This document shows positions 35,666 through 45,159 of a stretch of 64,000 bases of DNA, piece by piece. The stretch is taken from the NCBI GenBank assembly GCA_031292525.1, contig JARLGY010000050.1, positions 186,001-250,000 of the forward strand, written 5' to 3'. Made by a program: the position numbers and the translations under genes. Each line of letters starts with the position of its first letter. The stretch's first letter is position 1. Below the pieces are notes generated by a model. It made no database searches, was not told the DNA's origin, and saw nothing but the letters and a program-made list of their open reading frames with translations. The DNA comes from Flavipsychrobacter sp. Lineage in GTDB: Bacteria; Bacteroidota; Bacteroidia; Chitinophagales; Chitinophagaceae.

Positions 35666-36655
35666 ATGAGAACAGAATTAGCAAAGCTCTTTAGGCATGA
35701 AATATTTGACCGTTCCAGTGCAAAGACTTTACTACATAAAATACTTGATAGGAATGTCAACCCATCGCATGTAGCATCCTTTCTTGCCGTGTACAATATG
35801 CGTCAGCCAACCATCGGAGAACTTCAAGGTTTTACTGATGCTTTAATGGAATCGTGCAAAACAATTGATCTTGATGCCAGGGATGCTATTGATATCGTTG
35901 GTACAGGGGGGGATGGGAAAAATACGTTCAACATCTCGACACTTTCTGCCCTGGTTGTTGCGGCGGCGGGTGTTAGAGTCGTCAAACACGGCAACTATGG
36001 GTCCACCTCTGTTTCAGGATCATCTAATGTTCTTGAAAAGCTCGGTTATCAATTCTCCGGAGACAAGTCTATACTAAAACGTCAACTAGATCTTACTAAT
36101 ATTTGTTTCCTCCATGCGCCTTTATTACATCCAATAATGGGAAGCGTAAAACAAGTAAGAAAAGAAATGGGGTTGCAAACCATTTTTAATTTGCTGGGCC
36201 CCCTTATAAATCCTGCTGAACCGGGCAAACAACTATTGGGAGTAAGCCATCATTCTCACATAAGAAAGTATCAATATTTACTGAATGAAACAGACAAGGA
36301 GTATGGTATTGTTCATGCAATGGATGGTTACGACGAGATCTCATTGACAGGGAGTTTTAAGATAACTGGGCGTGATGGAACGAAACTTTATTACCCGGAG
36401 GATATTGGGATGACAAGAATTGCCCCACAATGTTTAGTGGCAGGTAATTCCGTAGATGAATCCGCCATAATATTCCTCGATATATTATTGGGAAGGGGTA
36501 CCCATCAGCAAGAAATGGTTGTCATTGCAAACAGCGCTTTTGCTATACAATGCGCATGCCTTAAAACAATTGACAAATGTATTGAAATGGCAAGAACAGC
36601 ACTCTATTCAGGGAAAGCATACCAAATACTAAAAAAAATAATCGAGTTATCATGA
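35666..36655 (+). CDS. trpD: Anthranilate phosphoribosyltransferase
   Basis: A 329-residue enzyme that links anthranilate to PRPP. The PRPP motif is DIVGTGGDGKNTFNIST, and the anthranilate site is in VKHGNYGSTSVSGSSNVLE. FNLLGPLINPAEPGKQLLGV is conserved. It starts one base after the trpG stop and overlaps trpC by 4 bases, so expression is coupled. Confidence 0.95.
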   Translation: MRTELAKLFRHEIFDRSSAKTLLHKILDRNVNPSHVASFLAVYNMRQPTIGELQGFTDALMESCKTIDLDARDAIDIVGTGGDGKNTFNISTLSALVVAAAGVRVVKHGNYGSTSVSGSSNVLEKLGYQFSGDKSILKRQLDLTNICFLHAPLLHPIMGSVKQVRKEMGLQTIFNLLGPLINPAEPGKQLLGVSHHSHIRKYQYLLNETDKEYGIVHAMDGYDEISLTGSFKITGRDGTKLYYPEDIGMTRIAPQCLVAGNSVDESAIIFLDILLGRGTHQQEMVVIANSAFAIQCACLKTIDKCIEMARTALYSGKAYQILKKIIELS

Positions 36656-37470
36656 GCATTCTTGAACAAATAGTACAGCAAAAACGCAAAGAAGTAAAGC
36701 AAAAGAAAATGCTTTATCCCGTTAAGCTTCTTGAACGATCAGAGCATTTCAGCAGCCCGGTAGTTTCGTTAAAAAGCTATCTTACCCAAAAACAGAAAAG
36801 TGGCATTATTGCCGAGATCAAAAGAAGTTCTCCATCCAGGGGTGTTTTGAATAAATATATTTCTGTCGAACAAACCTCCATTGGTTACATGCGGGCTGGT
36901 GCCAGCGCGCTTTCTATCCTCACAGATGAACCCTTTTTTTCTGGGACAAACAATGACCTGATAGTCGCAAGGCAGTTCAATTACTGCCCCATTCTTCGTA
37001 AGGACTTCATCATTGATGAATACCAGGTCATAGAGTCACGTGCGATAGGAGCTGACGCTGTTTTGTTGATAGCATCCATTTTAAGTGATAATGAGATACG
37101 CCATTTATCTGGAATCGCAAAAGCACTAGATCTTGAAATTATCCTTGAAGTTCATACCAAAGAGGAATTGAACAAAGTAAATAACAGTATTGACATAGTA
37201 GGGGTCAACAACCGGGACCTGGCAACTTTTGTTACCGATATTGAAAGATCAATCGCATTGTATGATCATATCCCTAAACAGTTTGTCAAAATATCAGAGA
37301 GTGGCATACATACTCCGGAAATTGCCTACAAACTAAAAAAGAAAGGCTTTGATGGCCTACTGATCGGTGAACAGTTTATGACCCATAGCCAGCCTGGCCA
37401 TACGTGTGCACAATTCATTAACGAACTAAAACAGTTATATGCTGGTGAAGATATGCGGGCTCAGGAATAG
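36652..37470 (+). CDS. trpC: Indole-3-glycerol phosphate synthase
   Basis: A 272-residue TIM barrel that closes the indole ring. Key parts are IIAEIKRSSPSRG (catalytic lysine), ALSILTDEPFFSG, CPILRKDFIIDEYQ, DIVGVNNRDLATF and KISESGI. It is monofunctional, with TrpF encoded separately. Its end overlaps trpF by 32 bases in another frame. Confidence 0.95.
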   Translation: MSILEQIVQQKRKEVKQKKMLYPVKLLERSEHFSSPVVSLKSYLTQKQKSGIIAEIKRSSPSRGVLNKYISVEQTSIGYMRAGASALSILTDEPFFSGTNNDLIVARQFNYCPILRKDFIIDEYQVIESRAIGADAVLLIASILSDNEIRHLSGIAKALDLEIILEVHTKEELNKVNNSIDIVGVNNRDLATFVTDIERSIALYDHIPKQFVKISESGIHTPEIAYKLKKKGFDGLLIGEQFMTHSQPGHTCAQFINELKQLYAGEDMRAQE

Positions 37471-38062
37471 TGAAAATATAGAAGCTGTAGCACGTTTGCA
37501 GCCAGATTTTATCGGGTTGATATTTTACAGGGAATCTAAACGTTATATACATTCCGATCCGATCTTAGAAGATTACACCAGAAAGTTAACCAGTGTGAAG
37601 AAGGTGGGTGTTTTTGTGAACCCAACTTATGATGAGGTAATGTTAGCAGTCGCTGATCATGATCTTGACTTTATACAGTTGCATGGAAATGAGACTATAA
37701 CGTTCTGTGATGGGGTCAACAAGGTCATTCCTGTAATAAAGGCTTTTCATATTGGTGAGATATTTGAGTGGCAGACGTTAGAAACCTATATAGAATCCAC
37801 AACTCTTTTCTTATTTGATACCTATACAAAAGAATATGGAGGCAGTGGGAAGAAATTCAACTGGGACATTCTGAGTAGTTACCATTGCAGCCATCCTTTT
37901 TTTTTGAGCGGTGGAATAGCAAGTACCGATATAGAAAGTATAAAAAAGATAGCTCATCCAAACCTAATTGGTATTGATGTAAACAGCAGCATAGAAGATA
38001 GTCCCGGCATAAAAAATATTGACAAAGTAAAAAAACTGATAAATGAAGTACGAAATAGATGA
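37439..38062 (+). CDS. trpF: Phosphoribosylanthranilate isomerase
   Basis: A 207-residue TIM-barrel isomerase. It starts MLVKICGLRNSENIEAV with the catalytic cysteine, has FIQLHGNE near residue 79, and ends with SGGIASTDIESIKK and IGIDVNSSIEDSPGIKN. It overlaps trpC by 32 bases and trpB by 20 bases, an unusually compact arrangement. Confidence 0.94.
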   Translation: MLVKICGLRNSENIEAVARLQPDFIGLIFYRESKRYIHSDPILEDYTRKLTSVKKVGVFVNPTYDEVMLAVADHDLDFIQLHGNETITFCDGVNKVIPVIKAFHIGEIFEWQTLETYIESTTLFLFDTYTKEYGGSGKKFNWDILSSYHCSHPFFLSGGIASTDIESIKKIAHPNLIGIDVNSSIEDSPGIKNIDKVKKLINEVRNR

Positions 38063-39224
38063 GTTTGGGTATTATGGCGAATTTGGCGGAGCATACATAC
38101 CTGAATTGCTATACAACAATCTGCACCAACTAAAAGCAGCATACAAAGAAATTGCAACTGATGAGACATTTATAGGAACGTTGAATGAACTATTAACTGA
38201 TTACGTTGGACGACCATCTCCATTGTACTATGCGAAAAGATTGTCCGAGCATTACCAGACTAATATTTACCTGAAACGGGAGGACCTAAACCATACCGGC
38301 GCGCATAAGATCAACAATACCATCGGCCAAATATTTTTGGCTCAAAGAATGCGAAAGAAAAGGATAATAGCTGAAACCGGTGCAGGCCAGCATGGTGTTG
38401 CTACCGCTACTGTCTGTGCATTAATGGGGCTGGAATGTATTGTGTATATGGGTGCTACAGATATAGAGCGACAACAACCAAATGTAGACCGGATGCAATT
38501 GCTTGGCGCCAGGGTTGTGCCTGTACATAGTGGTTCTCAAACGTTGAAAGATGCCACAAATGAAGCTATAAGAGACTGGATTGCACATCCGGATGACACC
38601 CATTACATCATAGGGTCAGTTGTTGGGCCCGATCCCTATCCCGAGATTGTAACTCATTTCCAAAGTATCATAGGAAAAGAAATAGCGATACAATTAGCAG
38701 AGAAAACTGGCAATAAAAATCCTACTGCTATCATAGCCTGTGTAGGTGGAGGCAGTAACGCAATAGGCGCTTTTCATCATTTCCTCTCTGATGAAAAAGT
38801 TGCATTGTACGCGGTCGAAGGCAGCGGAGAAGGGATTTATTCCGGAAGAACAGCGGCTACAATGGTTCAAGGTAAGCCAGGTATCATACATGGCAGCAAA
38901 ACATACCTTATGCAAGACGGGGATGGACAGATAACAGAACCATATTGCATATCTGCGGGACTTGACTATCCAGGTATTGGCCCACTACATGCCCACCTGT
39001 TCAGAGAGAAGCGGGTTCATTATATGCATGCAACGGACGATGATGCCTTAACAGCAGCTTATCAGCTGATGAAATTTGAAGGTATCATTCCAGCATTGGA
39101 ATCGGCACATGCTTTTGCAGCCTTAAAAAAAATAAAATTCTTACAGACAGATACAGTTGTTATCAATCTCTCAGGCAGGGGAGACAAAGATCTGACGACG
39201 TATGTCAATAATAAACAACAATGA
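38043..39224 (+). CDS. trpB: Tryptophan synthase beta chain
   Basis: A 393-residue PLP enzyme that makes tryptophan from indole and serine. The PLP lysine is in DLNHTGAHKINNTIGQ, the loop ETGAGQHGVATATV is present, and the phosphate loop is CVGGGSNAIGAFHHF. GLDYPGIGPLHA is also conserved. It overlaps trpA by 4 bases. Confidence 0.96.
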   Translation: MKYEIDEFGYYGEFGGAYIPELLYNNLHQLKAAYKEIATDETFIGTLNELLTDYVGRPSPLYYAKRLSEHYQTNIYLKREDLNHTGAHKINNTIGQIFLAQRMRKKRIIAETGAGQHGVATATVCALMGLECIVYMGATDIERQQPNVDRMQLLGARVVPVHSGSQTLKDATNEAIRDWIAHPDDTHYIIGSVVGPDPYPEIVTHFQSIIGKEIAIQLAEKTGNKNPTAIIACVGGGSNAIGAFHHFLSDEKVALYAVEGSGEGIYSGRTAATMVQGKPGIIHGSKTYLMQDGDGQITEPYCISAGLDYPGIGPLHAHLFREKRVHYMHATDDDALTAAYQLMKFEGIIPALESAHAFAALKKIKFLQTDTVVINLSGRGDKDLTTYVNNKQQ

Positions 39225-39997
39225 ACAGGATCAAAGAATTATTCAATAATAAACGGAGGGACATATTGACCATATACTTTACTGCGGGCTTCCCTACACT
39301 CAATTCAACCATAGAAATTATAAAAGAGCTTGACAACAGTGAAGTCGACATGATTGAAATAGGTATTCCTTTTTCCGATCCAATGGCGGATGGTGTAATA
39401 ATACAGGAAAGTAATCAAGCCGCATTAAAAAACGGAATATCCATTGAACGGCTTTTTTTACAATTAAAAGACATAAGGGATGTGACCCATAAACCAATGG
39501 TTCTTATGGGATATTTCAACCCTATTATGCAATATGGTGCTGAAAAATTTTGTAGCGTGGCGAGAAAATGCGGCGTTGATGGAATTATCATACCAGATCT
39601 GCCACTAAGGGAATACCAAGCTATTTATCGGCCTTTTTTTGAGGCTAATGATCTGGCTATTTGCTTTCTGATAACTCCTGAAACAACTGAGGAACGGTTA
39701 AGAAAAATAGATGAGGTAAATACTGGATTTATCTACCTAGTTACAAGTCCCGGGGTCACAGGCAGGCAAGTGCAATTTGGACATGCTCAGACAGAGGCAC
39801 TGAGAAAAGTCCAACTCTTACATCTTAAAAATCCTGTACTGGCGGGTTTTGGTATCAGCAATAATGAAGGGTACAAAATAGTGTGCAAATATGTAAATGG
39901 GGGTATCATTGGTAGCGGTTTTATCAGTGCCTTGAACAATGGCAAACAAAGCATATCAGAGAATATTCATCAATTCATAAAATCGATCAAGTCATGA
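39221..39997 (+). CDS. trpA: Tryptophan synthase alpha chain
   Basis: A 258-residue TIM barrel that releases indole from indoleglycerol phosphate. The catalytic glutamate is in DMIEIGIPFSDPMADGVIIQ and the aspartate in CGVDGIIIPDLPLRE. TSPGVTGRQ and VLAGFGISN are typical. Its end overlaps the DAHP synthase gene by 4 bases. Confidence 0.95.
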   Translation: MNRIKELFNNKRRDILTIYFTAGFPTLNSTIEIIKELDNSEVDMIEIGIPFSDPMADGVIIQESNQAALKNGISIERLFLQLKDIRDVTHKPMVLMGYFNPIMQYGAEKFCSVARKCGVDGIIIPDLPLREYQAIYRPFFEANDLAICFLITPETTEERLRKIDEVNTGFIYLVTSPGVTGRQVQFGHAQTEALRKVQLLHLKNPVLAGFGISNNEGYKIVCKYVNGGIIGSGFISALNNGKQSISENIHQFIKSIKS

Positions 39998-41004
39998 TAA
40001 TACAATTAGAAAAGGACCTGAAGGAACAATACAAGCAAGGTATTATAAACAAGGTCATAAGTGAAGGCTTTACGATCACTGAGGTAAAAACCCAAATGGC
40101 AGCATACCTTATCTGTATATCAAAAAACAATATTGACATACGAAAAATAGGCTCACTTCCAGGAGTTATGGATGTTCATATTATATCAGATAGCTACCAG
40201 TTGGTGTCGGCAAAATGGAAACTGAGGCCCAGCAGCATTTCCGTTGGCGATGTACAGATAGGAAATACTGACTTTACTATTATGGCCGGCCCATGTGCCA
40301 TTGAAAATGAAAGCCAGGTATGGTCTATTGCAAAACACCTTGTGGATAATGGTGTGCAGATAATGAGGGGGGGAGTGTTTAAGCCACGAAGTTCTCCCTA
40401 TGCATTCCAAGGTTTAGGAAAAGAAGGACTTGTTATGTTCTATAAAATATGCAAACAACACGGGCTCAAGATCATATCTGAGGTAATGGAAGTTGACCAG
40501 ATAGACCAGATGTGCGACCTTGTAGATATTTTCCAGGTTGGCGCACGAAACTCACAAAACTTTAATTTGCTGCATGCACTGGGCAAAACTGATAAACCAG
40601 TTCTCATTAAACGGGGGACAAGTGGAACTATCGATGAATTACTTCAATCCGCTGAATATGTATTTTCCAGCGGCAATGAAAAACTCATATTATGTGAACG
40701 TGGCATACGGACGTTTGAAAATGCCTCACGAAATACTTTTGATATCAATGCCATACCTATCCTGAAAAAGAAATCACACCTCCCGGTAATAGCTGATCCG
40801 TCTCATGGGATAGGTATCCGTGAACATGTGACAGCGATTGCCCTTGCTGCAATTGTTGCCGGCGCCGATGGCTTGATCTACGAAGTGCATAAAAATCCGG
40901 AGGAAGCATTGAGCGACGGGCAGCAAACATTGAGCTTTAATGAATCTGCAACTCTTTTAAAAAAAATCGGACAATTGTCTCATGTCTTCAAACTTCCAAT
41001 CTGA
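39994..41004 (+). CDS. 3-deoxy-7-phosphoheptulonate (DAHP) synthase, type I-beta
   Basis: The first enzyme of the shikimate pathway, 336 residues. An N-terminal ferredoxin-like domain of about 75 residues precedes the barrel, a feature of the I-beta group (aroF/aroA-like, often feedback-regulated). The barrel has IMAGPCAIENESQVW, GVFKPRSSPYAFQGLG, LIKRGTSGTIDEL and IADPSHGIGIREHVTA. It overlaps trpA by 4 bases, so entry into aromatic synthesis is controlled by the trp attenuator. Confidence 0.93.
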   Translation: MIIQLEKDLKEQYKQGIINKVISEGFTITEVKTQMAAYLICISKNNIDIRKIGSLPGVMDVHIISDSYQLVSAKWKLRPSSISVGDVQIGNTDFTIMAGPCAIENESQVWSIAKHLVDNGVQIMRGGVFKPRSSPYAFQGLGKEGLVMFYKICKQHGLKIISEVMEVDQIDQMCDLVDIFQVGARNSQNFNLLHALGKTDKPVLIKRGTSGTIDELLQSAEYVFSSGNEKLILCERGIRTFENASRNTFDINAIPILKKKSHLPVIADPSHGIGIREHVTAIALAAIVAGADGLIYEVHKNPEEALSDGQQTLSFNESATLLKKIGQLSHVFKLPI

Positions 41005-41212
41005 AAATTCTAAAAATGCTGTCGTTTCCGTGTTTATATCATCGTGCCAATCGGCAGCCATACAAGTGAGCACAAATTGTTTGATCCCATTTGAAAAAAG
41101 TTTTTTCAAAATCTCCAAGATAGCTGAATGGCCATTATAAACAGTTATTTCATCCAGTCCGTCAATTATCACTTTATAACAGGTACCGGCTTCGGGCCAG
41201 CAATTGTTTCAT
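41005..41212 (-). pseudogene. Fragment of a NACHT-type NTPase
   Basis: A frame on the minus strand reads CYKVIIDGLDEITVYNGHSA, then ILEILKKLFSNGIKQFVLTC and AADWHDD. The IIDGLDE block matches the Walker B region of NACHT/STAND NTPases and FVLTC with AADW the following sensor-type strand. Only about 70 codons survive and no start is left. The frame runs on into the antisense of the DAHP synthase, but homology should end there. NACHT proteins often act in signalling or phage defence, so this is likely the scar of a lost accessory gene. Confidence 0.5.
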
Positions 41213-41695
41213 CCAGTCGCTGGCATGCGACCGTTGGGCCCAGCCGTTGAAATCACTGATATGTTCTTTGTATTGCTGCTGCATCAGCTTGTCATCTATT
41301 TGAAAATATTCGCCAAGCTGAAAACAGCTTATCGGCTTACTATCCAAATATCCCTTAAAAAAAAGACTGAACTCAGTGGTCATCCGGGTTCCTGCGCGCA
41401 CAAGTGTCCAGTCTCTGCTTACAATGGCTGAGGTAGATTGTATCTCCCATCATCTGCGTTTGGTACATAACTGTACTTTTTTACCGCTGATAGGAAAATC
41501 CTGGACTTTCATCTCCGGATAAAAACCTTTTGAATGCAAATTTTCTGTCTTGTACTCTTCGGATAGATATTTTTTTCTTCGAGGCTTATTTTATCCTTCT
41601 GAATTTTTGACGCCATTGACCAACTCAAAATATTCTAATATCCCTTTTCGCAGAAATAACTCAATCAAACTACGGTAGGTCGAGTCCAATTTGTT
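41213..41695 (-). pseudogene. Decayed ISAon1-type transposase, N-terminal region
   Basis: On the minus strand about 160 codons can be read in one phase with shifts and stops: LDSTYRSLIELFLRKGILEY, then SKGFYPEMKVQDFPI, VSRDWTLVRAGTRMTTEF and QYKEHISDFNGWAQRSHASD. These blocks resemble the N-terminal part of ISAon1-family transposases, with their SKGF..E..VQDFPI and Q.QYK.H.SDF..W..R.HA motifs. At least two in-frame TGA/TAA codons break it. Homology stops at ASDW, exactly where the NACHT-like fragment begins, so the two remnants share one breakpoint. I see nothing in 41696-41820. Confidence 0.65.
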
Positions 41696-41820
41696 TCACA
41701 ATTAAAATATCTGCGAAACAAATAATTTCCTACCAAATCCCTAACTTCTCAACTTGATCCGACAAACACAAGTTGAGCCAGTTTAGTGCGAATTTCAGTA
41801 CTGTTGAGATATATGAACAT

Positions 41821-41852
41821 AAAAAAAGAGTTGTACTGGTGTACAACTCTTT
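41821..41852 (-). terminator. Terminator of tRNA-Asn
   Basis: A 12-base stem (AAAGAGTTGTAC with GTACAACTCTTT, 4-base loop) followed on the minus strand by a run of seven T. It lies 21 bases past the tRNA. Confidence 0.9.
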
Positions 41853-41873
41853 GTAAATGAACCTGTTAAGGTG

Positions 41874-41947
41874 CTCTCCCTTCTGGACTTGAACCAGAGA
41901 CCCTCTGATTAACAGTCAGATGCTCTAACCAACTGAGCTAAGGAAGA
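41874..41947 (-). tRNA. tRNA-Asn(GTT)
   Basis: On the minus strand the acceptor TCTTCCT pairs with AGGGAGA (one T-G pair), the D arm contains AGCTCAGTTGGTTAGAGC, and the anticodon loop CTGTTAA gives GTT. The T loop is TTCAAGT. CCA is not encoded. A good terminator follows. Confidence 0.95.
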
Positions 41948-42004
41948 TTGTCATTTGGGATTGCAAAAATAAGACGCTTTTTCTTTTTGCAAAACTTTTT
42001 TTCA

Positions 42005-43951
42005 CTATTCTCCTAAATATTTAAAATTGTTAAGCATCAGGGTTACTTCCATGCCCGCTGTATAGTGCTGTGCGTATGCAATATTCAATTGATTTTTCAC
42101 TTCTTCCCCCGGCGTATATCCTGCAATTATATTGTATGGTGGCAATATATTTTTGCGGATACGAGGCAAATATGCATTGTAAGGATGCAGCGCATACCCC
42201 GTCCATGTACGTTTACCTACCATTACAAGCAGACAATTCTCGATAAAACTCATTGGTTTCTTCACCATAAAGGCGGTAACAGGCAATAATACCAAAAACA
42301 ATACCGAGGAAACCAAGTCTATCATCCGTTTATTACGCATTTGGGCAAAACTGTCCAGGTTATACCGACGATCAACGGTATAAAGGTCTCCTGCTGTATG
42401 GCTGCTGTTACTACCCACAAAGCTCTGGCTGCCTGGCAGATGTATCTTGTAGTCGTACCGGGCACCGCAGGTCTGCATTTGGGCAAATACATCAGCATAA
42501 CTAAGTCCGTTTATACAAAAGATGACTTCATTAATGTTAGCAGTGTACAACAGGTTTTTCATTTCGGCAGTACTACCCAAGGCATCATGCTGCTGAATGT
42601 ATGGGTTTATGCGGCCTGCTACCTGCGGGGCATAATGCACACGCTGCAGGGTATGGGCCGTTTGGCGGTAATGAGTTTCATCGGCAACTATCACCGCTTT
42701 GCGAGGCAGCTTATCGTACGCTATATATTTAAAAATACCAAGACGATGCAATATATCATGGAGACCCAGCAGCAATACAGTACCCACGAATCCGCTAAAT
42801 ATAATAATAGCGCGGCTATAGCGCAATCCCGGCTGCAGCAGGCCGTAATAGGCCAATATTACTATAGTACCCACCACCATGCCTCGCGTCACTCGCAATG
42901 CCCTGTATGGCTGGTCGTAAGCTCCATTAAAATATAGTGTTACTATCCACAACACAGTATAAACCGGCAAAGTGGCATATAGAGAGCTGAATGGTATAGG
43001 CAACATATTTTTTACCTGCAATACCCAAAAACTGGTGATAAGCCATAAAGTGCCCAGCAGTATCAATGCATCGAATAATGGCATACGCAGTATTTTAAGA
43101 GCCCTTCTCAGCGCCCCTAGCACTGCACGCAGCACTATGCCAACATTTATAAAAAGCAGGTAAAGACTGGCCTGTTTTTTACTATAGTGCTTTTTTACAA
43201 AAATGATGAGTGCCTCGTTAAATATACGCACGTATGACAAGGTGGCCTTCCGTGTGCTTTCACCTTTATAATGTATGAGCGTGGCCGGGGGATAATATAC
43301 ATTCTCATAACCCGCCTTCTGTATGCGATAAGAAAGATCAACATCCTCGCAATACATAAAATAATCTTCATCAAAAGCGCCGCCTACTTCTGCTATCACG
43401 CTGCTGCGTACCAGCATACAACATCCGCTCAATACTTCAACAGGCGCTATTTCATGCTCACCAACATGCACTGCATAGTATTTATTAAAATAGGGGGACT
43501 TGCTGAACAGCTTATTAATACCTATAGTTTTAAAGAGCGCCACCTGCAATGTAGGGAAAGACTTCTTGGCATCGGGTGCAAACTGCCCCTTACCATCTAT
43601 AAGCCTGGGACCAAGGGCACCGGCCTTAGGATGGGCATCCATATACCCCAGCGTCTGTGTAAAAAAGTCTTCAGGCATTACGGTATCTGGGTTCAGGAAC
43701 AATATATATTCGCCACGGGCTATTGCCACTGCCTGGTTATTTGCCTTTGAGAACCCTTGGTTATCTTTATTTTCCAACAATACCACATCCGGGAATTGCG
43801 TTTTCACCATATTGCAACTATCATCTTTCGAATTATTATCAACCACTATTATTTCCGCAGCTATACCTTTTGCAGCCCTGCTTACCGAATGCAGGCACAC
43901 CTCAAGAAAGTACTTTACATTATAGTTGACAATAATTACAGATAGCTTCAT
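42005..43951 (-). CDS. Family 2 glycosyltransferase fused to a sugar-transferase-like C-terminal half
   Basis: A 648-residue protein. Residues 1-250 form a GT2 (rhamnosyltransferase-like) domain: SVIIVNYNVKYFLEVCLHSV, VVDNNSKDDS, YILFLNPDTVMPED and FMYCEDVDLSYR. Several transmembrane helices follow (residues 265-410). The rest resembles the nucleotide-binding and membrane parts of undecaprenyl-phosphate sugar transferases (RKAVIVADE, then a hydrophobic helix VSSVLFLVLLPVTAF). The catalytic end of such transferases is not obvious to me, so that half may be degenerate. It probably acts in cell-surface polysaccharide synthesis. Confidence 0.85.
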   Translation of the reverse strand: MKLSVIIVNYNVKYFLEVCLHSVSRAAKGIAAEIIVVDNNSKDDSCNMVKTQFPDVVLLENKDNQGFSKANNQAVAIARGEYILFLNPDTVMPEDFFTQTLGYMDAHPKAGALGPRLIDGKGQFAPDAKKSFPTLQVALFKTIGINKLFSKSPYFNKYYAVHVGEHEIAPVEVLSGCCMLVRSSVIAEVGGAFDEDYFMYCEDVDLSYRIQKAGYENVYYPPATLIHYKGESTRKATLSYVRIFNEALIIFVKKHYSKKQASLYLLFINVGIVLRAVLGALRRALKILRMPLFDALILLGTLWLITSFWVLQVKNMLPIPFSSLYATLPVYTVLWIVTLYFNGAYDQPYRALRVTRGMVVGTIVILAYYGLLQPGLRYSRAIIIFSGFVGTVLLLGLHDILHRLGIFKYIAYDKLPRKAVIVADETHYRQTAHTLQRVHYAPQVAGRINPYIQQHDALGSTAEMKNLLYTANINEVIFCINGLSYADVFAQMQTCGARYDYKIHLPGSQSFVGSNSSHTAGDLYTVDRRYNLDSFAQMRNKRMIDLVSSVLFLVLLPVTAFMVKKPMSFIENCLLVMVGKRTWTGYALHPYNAYLPRIRKNILPPYNIIAGYTPGEEVKNQLNIAYAQHYTAGMEVTLMLNNFKYLGE

Positions 43952-43999
43952 GCTCAGGCTAAAGAAGTTGCGAATATAAGCGCACTGCCGTTAATAACG

Positions 44000-44029
44000 A
44001 AAAAGCCGTGGATACATTGTACCACGGCT
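44000..44029 (-). terminator. Terminator of the SRPBCC gene
   Basis: Stem AGCCGTGG with CCACGGCT (10-base loop); on the minus strand five T follow. It lies 22 bases past the stop codon at 44051. Confidence 0.85.
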
Positions 44030-44050
44030 CTTTAGATATTTCAGATATAT

Positions 44051-45055
44051 TTATTGCGCTGTATAGATGATCCGTGTTACCCATTTATTTGAGTCAGGTT
44101 CAGAATAGTGCCCAACTACATACTCTTCAAGTACCACCCCGGGACGCAGGTTTTTAGCTGCCATGTATTGCATCAGTGCATAATGCTCCTTGCCTTCACT
44201 AGCATATCCGCCATTGTGTACTGCTACGTATACTTTGCCCGCGGGTACATAAAAGTAACTCACTCCAGCAGTGTGCAATCCAGTATCCTTTACAGGAAAA
44301 ACTGCAGCGACGTCTGTTGTATGGTGCACGGTATCCCAGTTATAATAGAGACCGTAAGCATGGGTATTGGCATCAGGATGCAAGGTTTTGCCTAGCATAG
44401 GATATGTGTCCATGAAGAATTTCGTCATATCGCTCCATGCCATCTGTTTGCGGACGCCTGCAAATGCCATAGCGGGCTGGTCCATTTCGGTGATAGAGCC
44501 TGTGGTGGCCCCGGCATTGGATTCAACATATTTTTTTAAATTCTGTAAACCGCGATCAAAATCGCCACCCAGCATCTTGTCCATGTTCATGAAAGCATTC
44601 ATTGCATTCATAGGGAATTTTTGGTGCATGCTGATACTCCATACCACTTTGGTTTGGTTATTCCCGGTATCTGTTGCATTAAAATAGCCCTGTGCCTGAC
44701 CGTCGTAGGGTTTAATGAAATGCAGTGCATAGTTCAGTTTTGTTCCTTCTACTCCTGCATTAGACATTTCGCCTTCACCTGTACGTTTGGGGTCGCCTAC
44801 CCAATGGTAATTACTTCCTTGTGTACCATCTGTACCGTTGTAGGTCATTTGCACATTGGTATCCATCTGGTACCAGGGGCTCCAATGCGGCCAGTTTTTG
44901 AATTTAACTATCTGCTCGAAAACAGCAGCTTTCGGGGCATTTATTACTATACTGCGCTGTATGGTGACATCTTTGGGTTCAACAACACCCAATACTATGA
45001 TGCCTATTACAATGACACCCAGCAATACCAATAAAAAGCGTAAGAAACTTTTCAT
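44051..45055 (-). CDS. Membrane-anchored SRPBCC/GyrI-like domain protein
   Basis: A 334-residue protein started at ATG 45055 (MKSFLRFLLVLLGVIV), with one N-terminal membrane helix. Residues about 30-170 are a polyketide-cyclase-type SRPBCC domain (RSIVINAPKAAVFEQIVKFK, WPHWSPWY). Residues about 190-334 are a GyrI-like effector-binding domain ending VVLEEYVVGHYSEPDSNKW. Such proteins bind small hydrophobic ligands; the ligand is unknown. A TACATTTG box lies 18 bases upstream of the start. Confidence 0.85.
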   Translation of the reverse strand: MKSFLRFLLVLLGVIVIGIIVLGVVEPKDVTIQRSIVINAPKAAVFEQIVKFKNWPHWSPWYQMDTNVQMTYNGTDGTQGSNYHWVGDPKRTGEGEMSNAGVEGTKLNYALHFIKPYDGQAQGYFNATDTGNNQTKVVWSISMHQKFPMNAMNAFMNMDKMLGGDFDRGLQNLKKYVESNAGATTGSITEMDQPAMAFAGVRKQMAWSDMTKFFMDTYPMLGKTLHPDANTHAYGLYYNWDTVHHTTDVAAVFPVKDTGLHTAGVSYFYVPAGKVYVAVHNGGYASEGKEHYALMQYMAAKNLRPGVVLEEYVVGHYSEPDSNKWVTRIIYTAQ

Positions 45056-45159
45056 AAATAAGTGGTTTTTTGCAAATGTATAAAAGTTGAGAAGCAATAC
45101 ATAGCCCTGTTATATATTAAAAGCCAACATTTTTTACATTTCAGTCACAATCACTTACG

